This document shows positions 53,915 through 64,000 of a DNA stretch of 64,000 nt, piece by piece. Origin of the DNA: Meconema thalassinum (taxonomy: Eukaryota; Arthropoda; Insecta; Orthoptera; Tettigoniidae); the NCBI GenBank assembly GCA_946902985.2, contig OX336389.2:1079343788-1079407787 (forward strand), written 5' to 3'. Both the position numbers and the translations under genes were made by a program. Every line of letters begins with the position of its first letter. Within the stretch, counting starts at the first letter, position 1. The notes beneath the pieces are model-generated. The model did no database searches. It saw nothing but the letters and a program-made list of their open reading frames with translations, and had not been told where the DNA came from.

Positions 53915-54253
53915 AAGCCTCCGTGGTTTAGGCGGCAGCACGCCGGCCTCTCACCGCTGAGTCCGTGGTTCAAATCCCGGTCACTCCATGTGAGATCTGT
54001 GCTGGACAAAACGGAGGCAGACAGGTTTTTCTCCGGGTACTCCGGTTTTCCCTGTCAAAATTTCATTCCAGCAACACTCTCCACTCTCATTTCATTTCAT
54101 CTGTCATTCATTTAATCATTGCCCCGGAGGAATGCGTCAGGTCTCGGCAGCCGGCACAGTTCATATCCTCGCCGCTAGATGGGGGCTTCATTCATTCCAT
54201 TCCTGACCCGGTCGGAGACTGGAAGCAGGCTGTGGATTTTCATTTTCATTCAA
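53915..54253 (+). repeat. SINE (family C), copy 3
   Basis: Matches copy 2 throughout, with the head GCCTCCGTGGTTTAGGCGGC and the B box GGTTCAAATCCCGG. The tail is a CATTTTCATTC run. The flanks CCAATTAAACTT and TCAACTAAACTC may be a worn duplication. Confidence 0.9.
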
Positions 54254-57251
54254 CTAAACTCTATTCTGAAAACAGTTGTTACTAAATCTTAACAAATATT
54301 AACGATGTTGTTACAATACTTGGTTTCTTAAATGTTGGATTCAAAATTGTACATTAGCTTTCCACTAGCTAAAATCGTGACTCAATTTGACGTTCAAAAT
54401 AATACACCGTAGTGCACTCAGCAATAGCTCTAAAGCTAATTTAGTGCTGGAAAAATTGATATTGACTATCCAAATATGTCAAATATCTCCCAAATTGCAA
54501 TTCAAATACGCAGACAAAATTCCATTATTACCATATCATCGCTTTACAGCTCTTAATAAATTTCCAAACATTACGAATATTACACAAGTTTTTATACAAT
54601 CATGGATAAATATGTTGCTTCAAATTAGCCAAAAGTTAAAGTGTCGAGAATAATCTTTATCAGAACAGTGATAAAATATTGAATTCACAAGTCTAAATAA
54701 CTGTGTGAGAATTCAAAGTGTGTCATCTCGATTATGACTTAAAATATATTTTAAAAATTTCTCTCCTTACATTACATAGCATTACTAATTACATTTTCTC
54801 AAACAAAGTATTTCTTTCGTGTATCTCAACCGACCACTGTGAAACGAACGATTCAGTTTTCGGATAATTGAAAATAATCCCACTGGAGATCCTCCTCAAA
54901 GGAAAACACGTCAAAACTACAGCATGGGAAAGAGCCTATCTTGAGAAGGTACAAATTAACCATTATATTTGAACGCTAAACCAAGTTGGAGTTTCCCATA
55001 AGAATCCACAAAAATTTAAAAACTGAACGAGCTCACAAAGGGAGTCGAAATTAAAAGAATTTCAAAAATCTGGATTACCAGAAATAAATTTGCACAATCG
55101 CAAAGAATCGTACTAGAAATCACTATGTTCCACGTCTATGATCAATCTGCCAAAATATAGACCTGAATGTCTATCTAATAAACTTGCATGAGCTTTCAAA
55201 AATATTCGAAGTCAAATTCAAAAAGTCCAGAGAATTTGTTCAATGTCGAATTCACGTATACGACGGATTATGGGACATCTGCTTGAGCTAGAATTATTCT
55301 TATATAATTTTAACTTCGTCTTCTCCCTATAAGTTTTCTCATGTTGTCTTCCCAACAAACTATATTCTTCTATCTTATTCCCAAATTACATCTTAATGAA
55401 AGCAAGGCAATGCTCAAAGTAACACTACAATAACTATTTTGGCGTCTCTAAAAGCCAGTGTAGTTAAAAGGGACGTAAAACCAATAACATTATTATTATT
55501 ATTATTACAATAACTACTAAATTGAACTACAAAGTGAATTACATACTCGGACAGAAATGATTAAAGAATCACCCTAGCCCTCATCTGTAATTCTTAACTA
55601 CTCTAATCAAAATTGGTGAAAAGGAACATTCAAAAGCATGACAAATTCATACTGTCTACTAAAAGAAAACTTCCGGCTATCTTGTTGAAGTTCTAGTTGA
55701 ATGAAGTGAGAATGCTATAACACATACTCCTGCCTGGGATCGAACCCTATCTGCTCAGCTGCACCGATCACGAAACGACTGGATATCAAGAAGACCCGAT
55801 TACCGTTCGCGAACGAGACGAAGTTAACAGAAGTTCGTTTGACAAAGTTCATAGTTCTTTCACTTGCTAGAGAGCACGACAACATTGATGTAGTAAGCCA
55901 AGCTGGTTTCATTATGTAGCAGTACAAATTGTCATTCAGACTTTCATAATCTCTTCAATTTTCTCTTATAAAGCCTTATACTGTAGTTGCTCATATTGGA
56001 ATCAAGTAATCATCCTGAGTATTCAACGCTTCTATGTGTTACATTTCTTGTCTGTGTTTAGTCCATATTCTGCATCTTCATATCGTAGCAATATCTCTCT
56101 CTCCTCATATCATTTATGACAATCATGGCTAAAGCTGTTTATTCTGTACTGCAAAGTAGAACACGTTGTTGTACCATTGGCTTAAGAAGAAGTTATCATA
56201 CGTGAATGCAAGTTCACTGTGCTCAAATTGAGGTTTAACACTGTCCGAAACTTTAATAAGATCAGACGAAAATCCTATCACGTTATGCTGTAACACGTAT
56301 ATGTCGGATCAACTCCACGTTACCGAACAAACACGATTTCACGGCAACGCACGTACATGTGCTCAGACCAGAGAGCTCTGTGACCCTCCTCGCTGAAATT
56401 GTATTCACTAATCAACTGTTCGTTTGCTCACGCAAATCATACTGTCTCCAGGTGATCCACAATGCACCTTGTTCTCTGATCGACAGTAACTATCGATACA
56501 TGTATCATTGCCGAGTTTGATAATCACATGATATAGTACTGTATGCATTTATACTCATATAAAAGTTCTCAGTTATATTCCTTTATCCACAGGATGCATT
56601 TCCCATTCTTTGTTTCATACTGCATTGTGTATATTGCTCTACCACGGTGTTCAAAATAACGATAGTGGTGCTGTGTCCATCTTGTATTCAATACAGGTAT
56701 TAAAATGTCAAACATGTGGTCGTCGGTCTGTACGGCGGGTTGCTGACAGTTCCTAACCTTGCCACAGTACTACCGCGCACCTGCATTTCAAAGGAATTTC
56801 GCAGTACTGCCATCAGTGTTATTGCCAACTTAAACTATATCCAACTAAATACAAAATACGGTCTCAGTACTGAACCCGTATCCACGTGGTCTTACCTTTG
56901 AAATCCGATGGGAGAGCTGGATCGTAGAATCTGGAAGTACCCGGCTGAAATAACCCCCAAAACTCTACCAACTAGGATCAACCAGGGATGAGAATACCTC
57001 AATATAAAAGAATGCGATAAGAATATGCCAGTGGTTGAAGAAATAAAAATGAAAATCGGCTCAAAATGAACTTACAAGACTCTTAAAATTAAATTAATCT
57101 CGGGCATAAGGCTAAGCATTTACTAAAATAACCCACTGGTCCTCGTAGCACATCCTGGTTCTAATATAAATCACCAAGTCATCAGTAGAAAATTTAAAAT
57201 TGAATCAACAGTTTATTGTCTAGAGACTGTCGCTCTGTGGAAACTCCCTCC

Positions 57252-57467
57252 ATCATAATCATCATCCTCTACGGCTTACCCCAATTAATTGGGGTCGCCG
57301 GAGCCAACCCGGCTCATTTTGGTTTTGGCCGGGGATTTAAGACCGGATGCCCTTCCTGACTCCACGTGATTTTTCAGGTGGAAATTTCGCCCAGCTGTCA
57401 CCGAGATTCGATCCCCGGCCGTCCGGGTGAAGGACGAGCTGCTAAGCCACTACGCCATCACGCTCCC
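57252..57467 (-). repeat. tRNA-derived SINE (family D) with ~17-bp TSD
   Basis: On the minus strand it starts GTGATGGCGTAGTGGCTTAG, with B box GGGGATCGAATCTCGG, body GACCCCAATTAATTGGGGT and tail GAGGATGATGATTATGAT. The duplication CTGTGGAAACTCCCTCC (one base longer on the right) flanks it at 57235-57251 and 57468-57485. Confidence 0.92.
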
Positions 57468-59226
57468 CTGTGGAAAACTCCCTCCACTAAACAAAAATAT
57501 AAATTTGCTTCCACTGAAGCACATGGTAGCGAAATATTTCATTAGCCACGAACTTGCCTAAAATATGCTGTTAGAATATTACAAGAGTAAATGAAGTTCA
57601 AATCGAAAATGTGATTAAAATTAACAATATCGTACAAGTTATTTTTATATACACAAAAACCTTTTTTTTTTTTTTACAAATGTACACTTAATTCGTTGCT
57701 CGAATTCCTCCTTTGCTTTTCATTATTTCATTAATAAGTGTTTTATGTGAGTTTTATTATAGTCTTATTCGGTCATATCCGACAAACAATGAAGCTAATG
57801 GAATGTATTATCGCTCCAGAAAATTATATCAATCAGATTTAAATAATTTCACAAAAATGTTTAAGTTATCAATTAAACTTTCACTTATTATTACAATGTT
57901 ATACAATTATTTCAAGTCTTTCAAATCGTAGTTTTCCACTGAAACATATGTCACTATTAGCAATCCATTTTAGATAAATTGTTACAATGCAAAAATTGGT
58001 TTTAAATGTTGGATTCAAAAGTCTACTAGCTTTCTTGTAACTGTCATCGTGACTGTAATTCACGTTCAATAATACATTATTCACTCAATCAGCAATAGCT
58101 TATCAGCTTATTTAATACTGAAAATTCAATATTGACCATCCATCGATGTCTAATATCTGCCTCAAAATATTTCAATTTACGCAAACATTAATTGCTTTAC
58201 ACGTACATTAGCTCTCTATAGCTATTAATAGTTACCAAACGTTTTTAAATCCATTAGCTTTTATACAATTATCGTAAAATACCATGTTTCATAATAGACA
58301 AATAGTTATAGTGTCATGGACAATTTTTATCAGAACTGTGTTAATAAAGTTGCATTCACATGTTCGAATAATAGTCTTCGTGATTTTCCAAAGCTGTCAT
58401 TTCGTTTTATGACGAAAATATTTTATACATAAATTTGCTTTTCTTTTAATAATATTTCATTTCATTATAATCTCATGTTTCACAAATATTTTTTTCAAAG
58501 AATTATAGATTGATCACTATAAAAAGGAACAATTCAGTTTTCGCCTAAACAAAATTCCGTATGGAGTTCCTCCTTCAAGGAAATTCGTGAGAAACTACAC
58601 CATGAAAAAGTGCCTATCTTAAGAAGGTACAAATAATCCATTAGAATCAAACGATGAACCAAGTTGGAGTTTTCCAAAAGAAAATTGAAAATTGAAAAAC
58701 TGAACGAACTCGAAAAGTGTCTATATTCAACAATAAATTCAACAATGTGGACTGCAAAAGCCTAATCCAAAAATCGTAATTGTTCACACCAAAAAGTACT
58801 ATATTTCCAAGTTTATATCGAACTCGATGTATAATAGACTATCACATCTATCAAATAATGTTTCATGAAATGTCAAAATATTCTGTTTCGTTGCTCATAT
58901 TATCACAAATATATTCCGAAAAATGTTGAAGTGTAGGTGGAATATCGGTCATCTTCTTCTGTTAACTACTATTCAAATTCCCGTTGCTCACGGTAAAACT
59001 TTCCTTCAAATTTATTGTACAATAATTGAATTTTATAAAATTTCGGTTGCTCACGGACAAATTCAAGTTTTATAAACTCTTTGATCAAACTTTCCATAAA
59101 ATAGGGCATGTTCTATTCCGTAAAATTAATTTTGCGAAACGAACCAATCAGGGAAGCTGACATGATGATGCTGGCGCCACGTGGTGAGAAGATTGTGAAG
59201 CTCGCTTGTAAACTAACACTTCCAAA

Positions 59227-59447
59227 ATGGCAGGCTCCGGCTGGACTAAGGAAGCTGTTAGTGTTTTACTGGACTTGTACCAGAAATAACCGTGTTTGTA
59301 TGAGGTTAAAACGCCCATATACCACACTAGAAATGCAAGAAGGGAGGCAGAAATCTCAATTGCCCAATATGTTTCACAAATTCGACTGAACACAAGTCAG
59401 GCTGATGTGGAGGCGAAGATAAACGGGCTTCGAACTCACTTGCAGTC
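59227..59447 (+). pseudogene. MADF-domain protein of a Harbinger element, N-terminus
   Basis: ATG 59227 opens MAGSGWTKEAVSVLLDLYQK, interrupted by a TAA at 59287-59289, then CLYEVKTPIYHTRNARREAE and a final KINGLRT. This is the N-terminal two-thirds of a MADF (Myb/SANT-like, Adf-1-type) DNA-binding domain. Such proteins are the accessory ORF of PIF/Harbinger transposons and help transposase reach DNA. Downstream codons are antisense transposase, not MADF. Confidence 0.75.
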
Positions 59448-59751
59448 TCATTTCAGGAGAAATGGCTTGCCTCATGTTAGTGTCCTGTCGAATAATTTTG
59501 GGACCAACAAGATCTAGGAGTTGTTTAAAACTGCTTTCATCCATCTTAGAAAATTCCTATATGAATTTTGATCTTCTAACCTAAACTCATTTTCGACCAA
59601 GGCCAGCGTTCCTCTACTCTTCTCTTCTTTTTATCCATTCCCGAGTCCAGGACTTCCTAGCATTTCTTTTCTTCCTTTTTACCACTGTACGACATATAAT
59701 TGTAGCTAAACCAGCAATTTTTGCAATTTTTGCTTTGTTTGTTGGAGCCAT
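59445..59751 (-). pseudogene. PIF/Harbinger transposase, N-terminal fragment
   Basis: From ATG at 59751 on the minus strand, MAPTNKAKIAKIAGLATII and NARKSWTREWIKRRE lead to a stop. After an indel the family text goes on as FRLEDQNSYRNFLR and then MDESSFKQLLDLVGPKI, RQDTNMRQAISPEMRL. This order is typical of Harbinger transposase N-termini (R-x-W...NFLRMD...MRxAI). The DDE core is deleted. Confidence 0.78.
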
Positions 59752-61450
59752 ACTCTCAAACCAATGTGTGTTGAACATCTGATTCTTGGTTCAGAAGTTT
59801 ATCGGTAGATGGCGATCCTGATTCATCCACGGATTTTATAAAATAATTTTACCGTGAACAACACAGCTTGCTTTCGTCAAATTTTTATAAAATTAGTTGT
59901 AAAATATATTTTAAGAAACATTTTACCGTGAGCAACGGCCATTATATAATGTTGTCGTAGTCTTGGCCTTGTTTCTTCTTGTAACGTGTATCTTCACAAC
60001 TAATTATAATGCTCAATTTTTCGCCAAAGTAAATTTAGAAAAAGTAAAGTAATGCTCTAAAAATAACATCACATTGACATTAATTACAAGGTAAAATACA
60101 TGCTTGGACAGAAATGATAAAAGTATCAGATCTAGCCCTAGAATGCACTTTCTATCTACTGAATTAAAAATTGGTGGAAGAAGGACATTCTAAAGTATGA
60201 CTAATTCATACTGTCTACTTATATGAAAATATTTCCAGCTACCTTATTCGTTGTCATCTCGATGAGAATGGAAAAGAATGTTGGAATACACATTCCCTGT
60301 AGGGACTGAACCCTTGTCCATTTCGCTGAGTAATTCACGAACTGGCTGGAACTGCGTGAGATCGAACCCCGTTCCCAACCGGCTCGAAAAACAGCTGATC
60401 GCGGCGCAATGTTCATCGCACCGACACGTCCTAAGTCTTCTCGATAGCTTAGATGTAAATGCCATTTAAAGTTCATATTTGTAGCAGTATAAATTGCAGT
60501 GTCAATATTACACAAGTGCCTTCAGTATTTTCTTATATAGCCTTCTGCTAGCGAAATCCATAATTCAGTTTGGTTATAATTCCAAATGCTCAATCCTGCT
60601 AGCCTGCTGCATTCCTGCTATTCATATAGTTCATCATCATATCTGTCGTGTATTGTAGTGTAATTCCACACATTGTAATCTCAATGTTCATTGCTGCAGA
60701 ATATATTGACCTCTGTTTGAATGTTAAAGTCTCTTGTGATTGCAATAGGATTAATACAAGTCTATACGAAAAGCTAAGTTCACTTTCATCGTACACAAAG
60801 TTGACACACTGGGCTATCCGTCCGTCCCATGTGTTTCTCGCACTCGTGTCTTGCTGTAACAAGTCAAGACCAACCGTCTTGTACCAGACTATATCGCACT
60901 CCGCACAAGTTTAAAGTTTCACTCGTATAGGCTTACTTCGAATCACGCCAGCGGACACGTTCCTTGGCAGATTCTGAAGACGAAGTAGAATGTAATGTAT
61001 TGTCTCATTCCCGAGCGAGATACATCCAACTGACTTGCCATTCTACCCAGAACACCCTAGGTTCAAACGATATGATAATCGAAGTTGACACAGTATGACT
61101 GCGATAATCATCTGTTATGCTAAAATGTGCATTTATAATCTCAAAATTGTTCTCAAGTTGTTTCTACTTGTAATACAACGCAATTCCCAGTTGTCGATCC
61201 CCTCTGGGATCTCTGCAGTGCTTTATATTAGCGTATATCGGAGTCACGTTTGCACGGCGTCCATCTTGTAGAAAATAACAGTACCTTGGCCGGTCACATG
61301 GTCAAGTCTGTAATGCAGGTTGCTAGTACAACCCCTAAACGCGCGTCACAGAATCCTCTCTGCCGCTTGTAGTCGAAACATTCCCATAAAATACCAGCTG
61401 TGTTCATTCTAACATGTTCAGGTTCCAAACCAATGCAAAATACTGGCTCA

Positions 61451-61690
61451 TCACCTAACCTAAGGCCACGAACGCCTCCTTCCCTCTTCCTTGCCTATCC
61501 CTCTCACTCTTCCCATCCCCTCATCAGGCCCCTGTTCACTTCGCAGGTGAGGCCGCCTGGGCGAAGTGATAGTCACACTCCCCAGTTGTTTCCCCCGATT
61601 CAGAGCCTCAAGCTGCAGGACACTGGCCTTCGCTTAGTCCGTGGGAAAAGCAAACCCAGGAGGGTAAAACGATAACGAAAGAAAAAATAA
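61451..61690 (+). repeat. SINE (family A), 3' half
   Basis: CTAACCTAAGGCCACGAACG, then CCTATCCCTCTCACTCTTCC and CAGGTGAGGCCGCCTGGGCG, ending in an A-rich AAAGAAAAAATAAATAACAA. It continues the SINE head that stops at 52687. Confidence 0.8.
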
Positions 61691-62097
61691 ATAACAAATC
61701 AGTCTGTGAAAACTATTAAGTATACAACCTTGCCACTTGCCAGGCAACTGCATGTAAAATAATAAAATAAAAAAATAAAAATCATGGGACTTGAAAATTC
61801 GTGTCCTGTCAACTATCGCACATCCAATCGCGCGCTTGCCATGTGAGCTACTGCGACATTTGACCTGCAGCGTGCACCTCCCGGTCTATACAATACCTGC
61901 TCTCGGTCTGTGCGTGCACCTCTTGTTTTCAAGTATGTGTTCTGCGTATCTGTGCTCGTTTAACGGGTTCATTCGAGGTACCCATACTGAATTAATAGTG
62001 GCGCTCACGATTCCTGCTGTCTTCTAGCCTGTAAACACACATCTCGTTATATTATCTCGGTTTAGGGACAGGGACCGATGTCTTTCACAATTGTAGT
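61691..62097. other. Unassigned stretch
   Basis: It starts with AT-rich simple sequence (61755-61785) and continues with sequence for which I see no gene or repeat partner. Confidence 0.35.
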
Positions 62098-62193
62098 ACA
62101 TGTGACAGGATGCATAAAACTGGATCGCAAGGGGCTAGTGGACCATTCGGTATGTAGGCCATAGAGTTATGTAGACTACTATTACATGAAGAT

Positions 62194-62548
62194 ACCGGTT
62201 GAGTTAGCCGTGCTCGTTACGGCGTGACTGCAGGCAGTCGCTCACATCCAGTAGGCGAGGAGGCTCGAATCCCTCCCCTGGCAACCTTGAAGATGGTTTT
62301 CTGTAGTTTCCTATCTCCCTTCCAGGCAAATGCCGGGGTTAGTCCCCAACTATAGGCCACAGCCGCTACCTTCCAATTCCTCGTCCTTACATTCACACTT
62401 TCCTCGCCAGACAACCACCACACGTGACGGTACTTGTAGCTCACCCCATGGGTGTCCACATAGAAGTAGCTGCAAACATGAGCGAGCCGAATATGTACTC
62501 GGACACTCCGGCACTAAAAGCCATACGCTTAAAAAATATAATATAAAA
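62194..62548 (+). repeat. tRNA-derived SINE (family E) with 10-bp TSD
   Basis: Head GGTTGAGTTAGCCGTGCTCG and B-box-like GGAGGCTCGAATCCCTCCC, body TGGTTTTCTGTAGTTTCC and CAGGCAAATGCCGGGGTTAG, A-rich tail. Flanked by ACATGAAGAT (62184-62193) and ACATGAAGGT (62549-62558), with the empty site visible at about 62800-62815 in the next Y module. Confidence 0.85.
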
Positions 62549-63234
62549 ACATGAAGGTTATTGCGTAAATATATTATTCAAACTTCAATCGCATAATTAG
62601 GACACAAGATATAACAAGTATTTCCTGAAGAAATGTATAGCCCATTTTCATTTATCCTGCTTATGTTAATTGCCTCTATCAACATACAAAATTTCAGTTT
62701 GATTGCTGTAATAGATTCGTAGATATTGAGAACCGTCTAAATATATCGGATAGTCGACATGTTGGATTGTTATATATGTAGGCCTTAGAGTTATGTACTA
62801 TTACATGAAGATTATTGTGTAAGTGTATTATTCAAACCTTAATTGCATGATTAGGACACAAGAAATCATAAAGACGAGATTTTAAAATTTTGCACAGCCT
62901 CCAACTTCTGGTTCTGAAAAAAATTGAAATAAATTCGATGCCAGTGGATTAAAATTTGTATAAGCATATACCATACCAAGTTTCACTATGCTCGTCCTTT
63001 TAAATATTCGCATTTCGCGTCGCCAGCAGGTGATCACCAGGTTATGAAAGTTCCATAGGTGAACTTATGTTTATAGCCTCTATCAACATACAAAATGTCA
63101 GTTTGACTGCTGTCAGATTATCAAATTTTGTGATTTGTCTAAATATTTTGGATGCTCGCCATGTTGTATTGTAACATATGTAGGCCATAGTGTTATGTAC
63201 TATTAGATGACTATTATTGCGTAGGTTCATTATT

Positions 63235-63345
63235 CAAATATATTTATATATAACTATAATATAAATATAATATATTCAATTATATAATATTATAATATAA
63301 ATATTATATAATATTTATATTTATATTATATATTCAATATTATTC
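63235..63345. repeat. AT-only palindromic tract
   Basis: About 110 bases of ATATAA/TTATAT words with internal inverted symmetry around TATTATAATATAAATATTA. Prone to cruciform or slippage; no function inferred. Confidence 0.7.
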
Positions 63346-64000
63346 AAAATATATGTCAGTGCATTATAAAGTTTATAAGCAATTGCTGTACCAAGTTTCA
63401 CTGCGTTCGGATTCTTAACTCACCAGAAAAGTCTATTTAAATGTTTCAACTTCGCATGGCCGCCATGTTCGTTTTGTAGTTAACAGATTTTTGAAAGTCC
63501 CTTGAACGATTTTGTAGTAGTGCCTTTTATCACCGTACAAAAGTTCAGGTTGATATGAGTAATAGATTCGGAGATGCCAGTGAAATATTTCGCACAGCCG
63601 CCACGTTGGATTGTTGAAACGTAATAAAATTTGTAGGGCACGGTCGGGGTCGGCCAGAATAGTACTATGACCTTACCGAATTTAATTGAAATCTATCCAG
63701 CCACTTAGATTTTATTAGTGGGGGGTGGAGGCGCTCACACGGACACACACACACACAGACAAAAGGTGATCTCATAAGCCTATTTTTTCATAAATAGAAA
63801 TAGGCTAAAAACGAGATTTTAAAATTTGACACTGGCGCCATCCCGTGGTTAAAAAAACAATTAAGTTTGATTGCTGTCACAGATTAGTTGACATTGAGAA
63901 TCGTCTAAATATTTCGGATGGTCACCATATTGGTTTTTTATATACTTTGTAGGCCATAGAGCTATGTACTATTAGATGATGATTATTGCGTAGGTTCATT

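Larger units (their letters stand above)
52688..56866 (+). mobile_element. LTR-like unit 1 (TG...CA)
   Basis: Runs from TGCACCCGTATCC to ACGGTCTCA and is preceded and followed by GTAC (52684-52687 and 56867-56870). Unit 2 directly follows and is homologous over its whole length, though diverged. Without its two SINEs it is about 3.5 kb, AT-rich and non-coding. Read as a solo LTR with a GTAC target duplication. Strand is nominal. Confidence 0.7.
58979..59945. mobile_element. Internally deleted PIF/Harbinger element
   Basis: Terminal inverted repeats CCGTTGCTCACGGTAAAA lie at both ends, and subterminal partial copies (GTTGCTCACGG near 59045, CCGTGAACAAC near 59850) add to the structure. Inside are the start of a MADF-domain gene (+) and the start of a Harbinger transposase gene (-), converging at a deletion junction near 59445. 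Unit 1 has no such insertion at the matching place. No clear 3-bp target duplication was found. Confidence 0.8.
56871..61450 (+). mobile_element. LTR-like unit 2 (TG...CA), tandem to unit 1
   Basis: Starts TGAACCCGTATCC and ends GGCTCA, with GTAC before and TCAC after. It aligns with unit 1 block by block: GGATCGTAGAATCTGGAAG, ATCTCGGGC with GACCCACTGG, TGTTGGATTCAAAA, GTCCATCTTGTA. It carries a SINE (57252-57467) and a Harbinger derivative (58979-59945); without them it is about 3.4 kb. Non-coding. Confidence 0.7.
62098..64000 (+). repeat. Modular repeat family 'Y', running off the window
   Basis: The phrase TGTAGGCCATAGAGTTATGT followed by a CTATTA-ATGAAGATTATTGCG-like block recurs at about 62150, 62778, 63180 and 63949. 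Between these come GTTTGATTGCTGTCACAGAT, GTCTAAATATTTCGGATG and CGCCATGTTGGATTGTT-type words. An end-like segment at 63730-63806 has an ACACACAC track, GATCTCATAAGCCTATTTT and AAATAGGCT, parallel to the ends of element X. A SINE is inserted at 62194-62548. Confidence 0.6.

Noticed and set aside
59296..59517. A continuous 73-codon MADF-like ORF to GTNKI
   Set aside because: Only the part up to about KINGLRT is MADF. The rest is antisense to the Harbinger transposase, joined by a deletion.
1..64000. CRISPR arrays, prokaryotic operons or rRNA genes
   Set aside because: No regularly spaced short direct repeats with unique spacers, no rRNA-like sequence, and the coding content is eukaryotic mobile elements.

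Overview
This is eukaryotic, arthropod-like DNA (very probably insect) and almost all of it is transposable-element sequence. The evidence is short exons bounded by GT/AG signals, several tRNA-derived SINE families, and insect-type LINE, Ty3/gypsy, BEL/Pao, hAT and PIF/Harbinger elements with repeated nesting. The density of old and young elements suggests a large genome, such as a polyneopteran insect; that placement is an inference. Nothing here is bacterial: there are no operons, rRNAs or CRISPR arrays.

Host genes. I recognise one host exon with some confidence: the first coding exon of a DENND6 (FAM116)-type DENN-domain gene on the minus strand at 13017-13184, followed by a splice donor. 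A possible unidentified exon lies at 16788-16892 (+). Everything else is mobile or has no visible coding content.

Layout. 1-4.3 kb: SINE fragment, a dispersed repeat, and a nearly full-length decayed LINE (-) with endonuclease, reverse transcriptase and a C-terminal C2H2-like finger. 4.3-7.5 kb: foldback palindrome, tandem repeats, and a 780-bp hAT MITE. 7.5-11.2 kb: a complete but inactivated hAT transposon with an intron. 11.2-13.8 kb: SINE fragment, possible piggyBac remnant, DENND6 exon 1. 13.8-16.4 kb: modular element 'X' copy 1 carrying a truncated LINE. 17.2-18.6 kb: hAT MITE containing a TIR element. 18.655-27.729 kb: a KIAA1586-like hAT transposon split by X copy 2 (itself split by a 3.3-kb TG...CA element and a SINE) and by a miniature BEL/Pao element. 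29.5-48.1 kb: a Ty3/gypsy-like retrotransposon on the minus strand with about 3.8-kb LTRs, interrupted by a TG...CA element and a LINE. 48.1-52.4 kb: Jockey-like LINE 5' portion (-), DUF4817-type transposase remnant, SINE. 52.5-61.7 kb: one SINE split by two tandem LTR-like units of about 3.4-3.5 kb, which carry more SINEs and an internally deleted PIF/Harbinger element. 61.7-64 kb: modular family 'Y' with a SINE.

The window reads as a stratigraphic record. Exact target-site duplications (8 bp for three hAT insertions, with a degraded fourth; 5 bp for the BEL element and one solo-LTR candidate; 4 bp GTAC for the LTR-like units; 10-17 bp for SINEs) and filled/empty paralogue pairs within the window allow insertion order to be deduced. 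No transposon here has an intact set of open reading frames. All calls are from reading the sequence; no database search was run.
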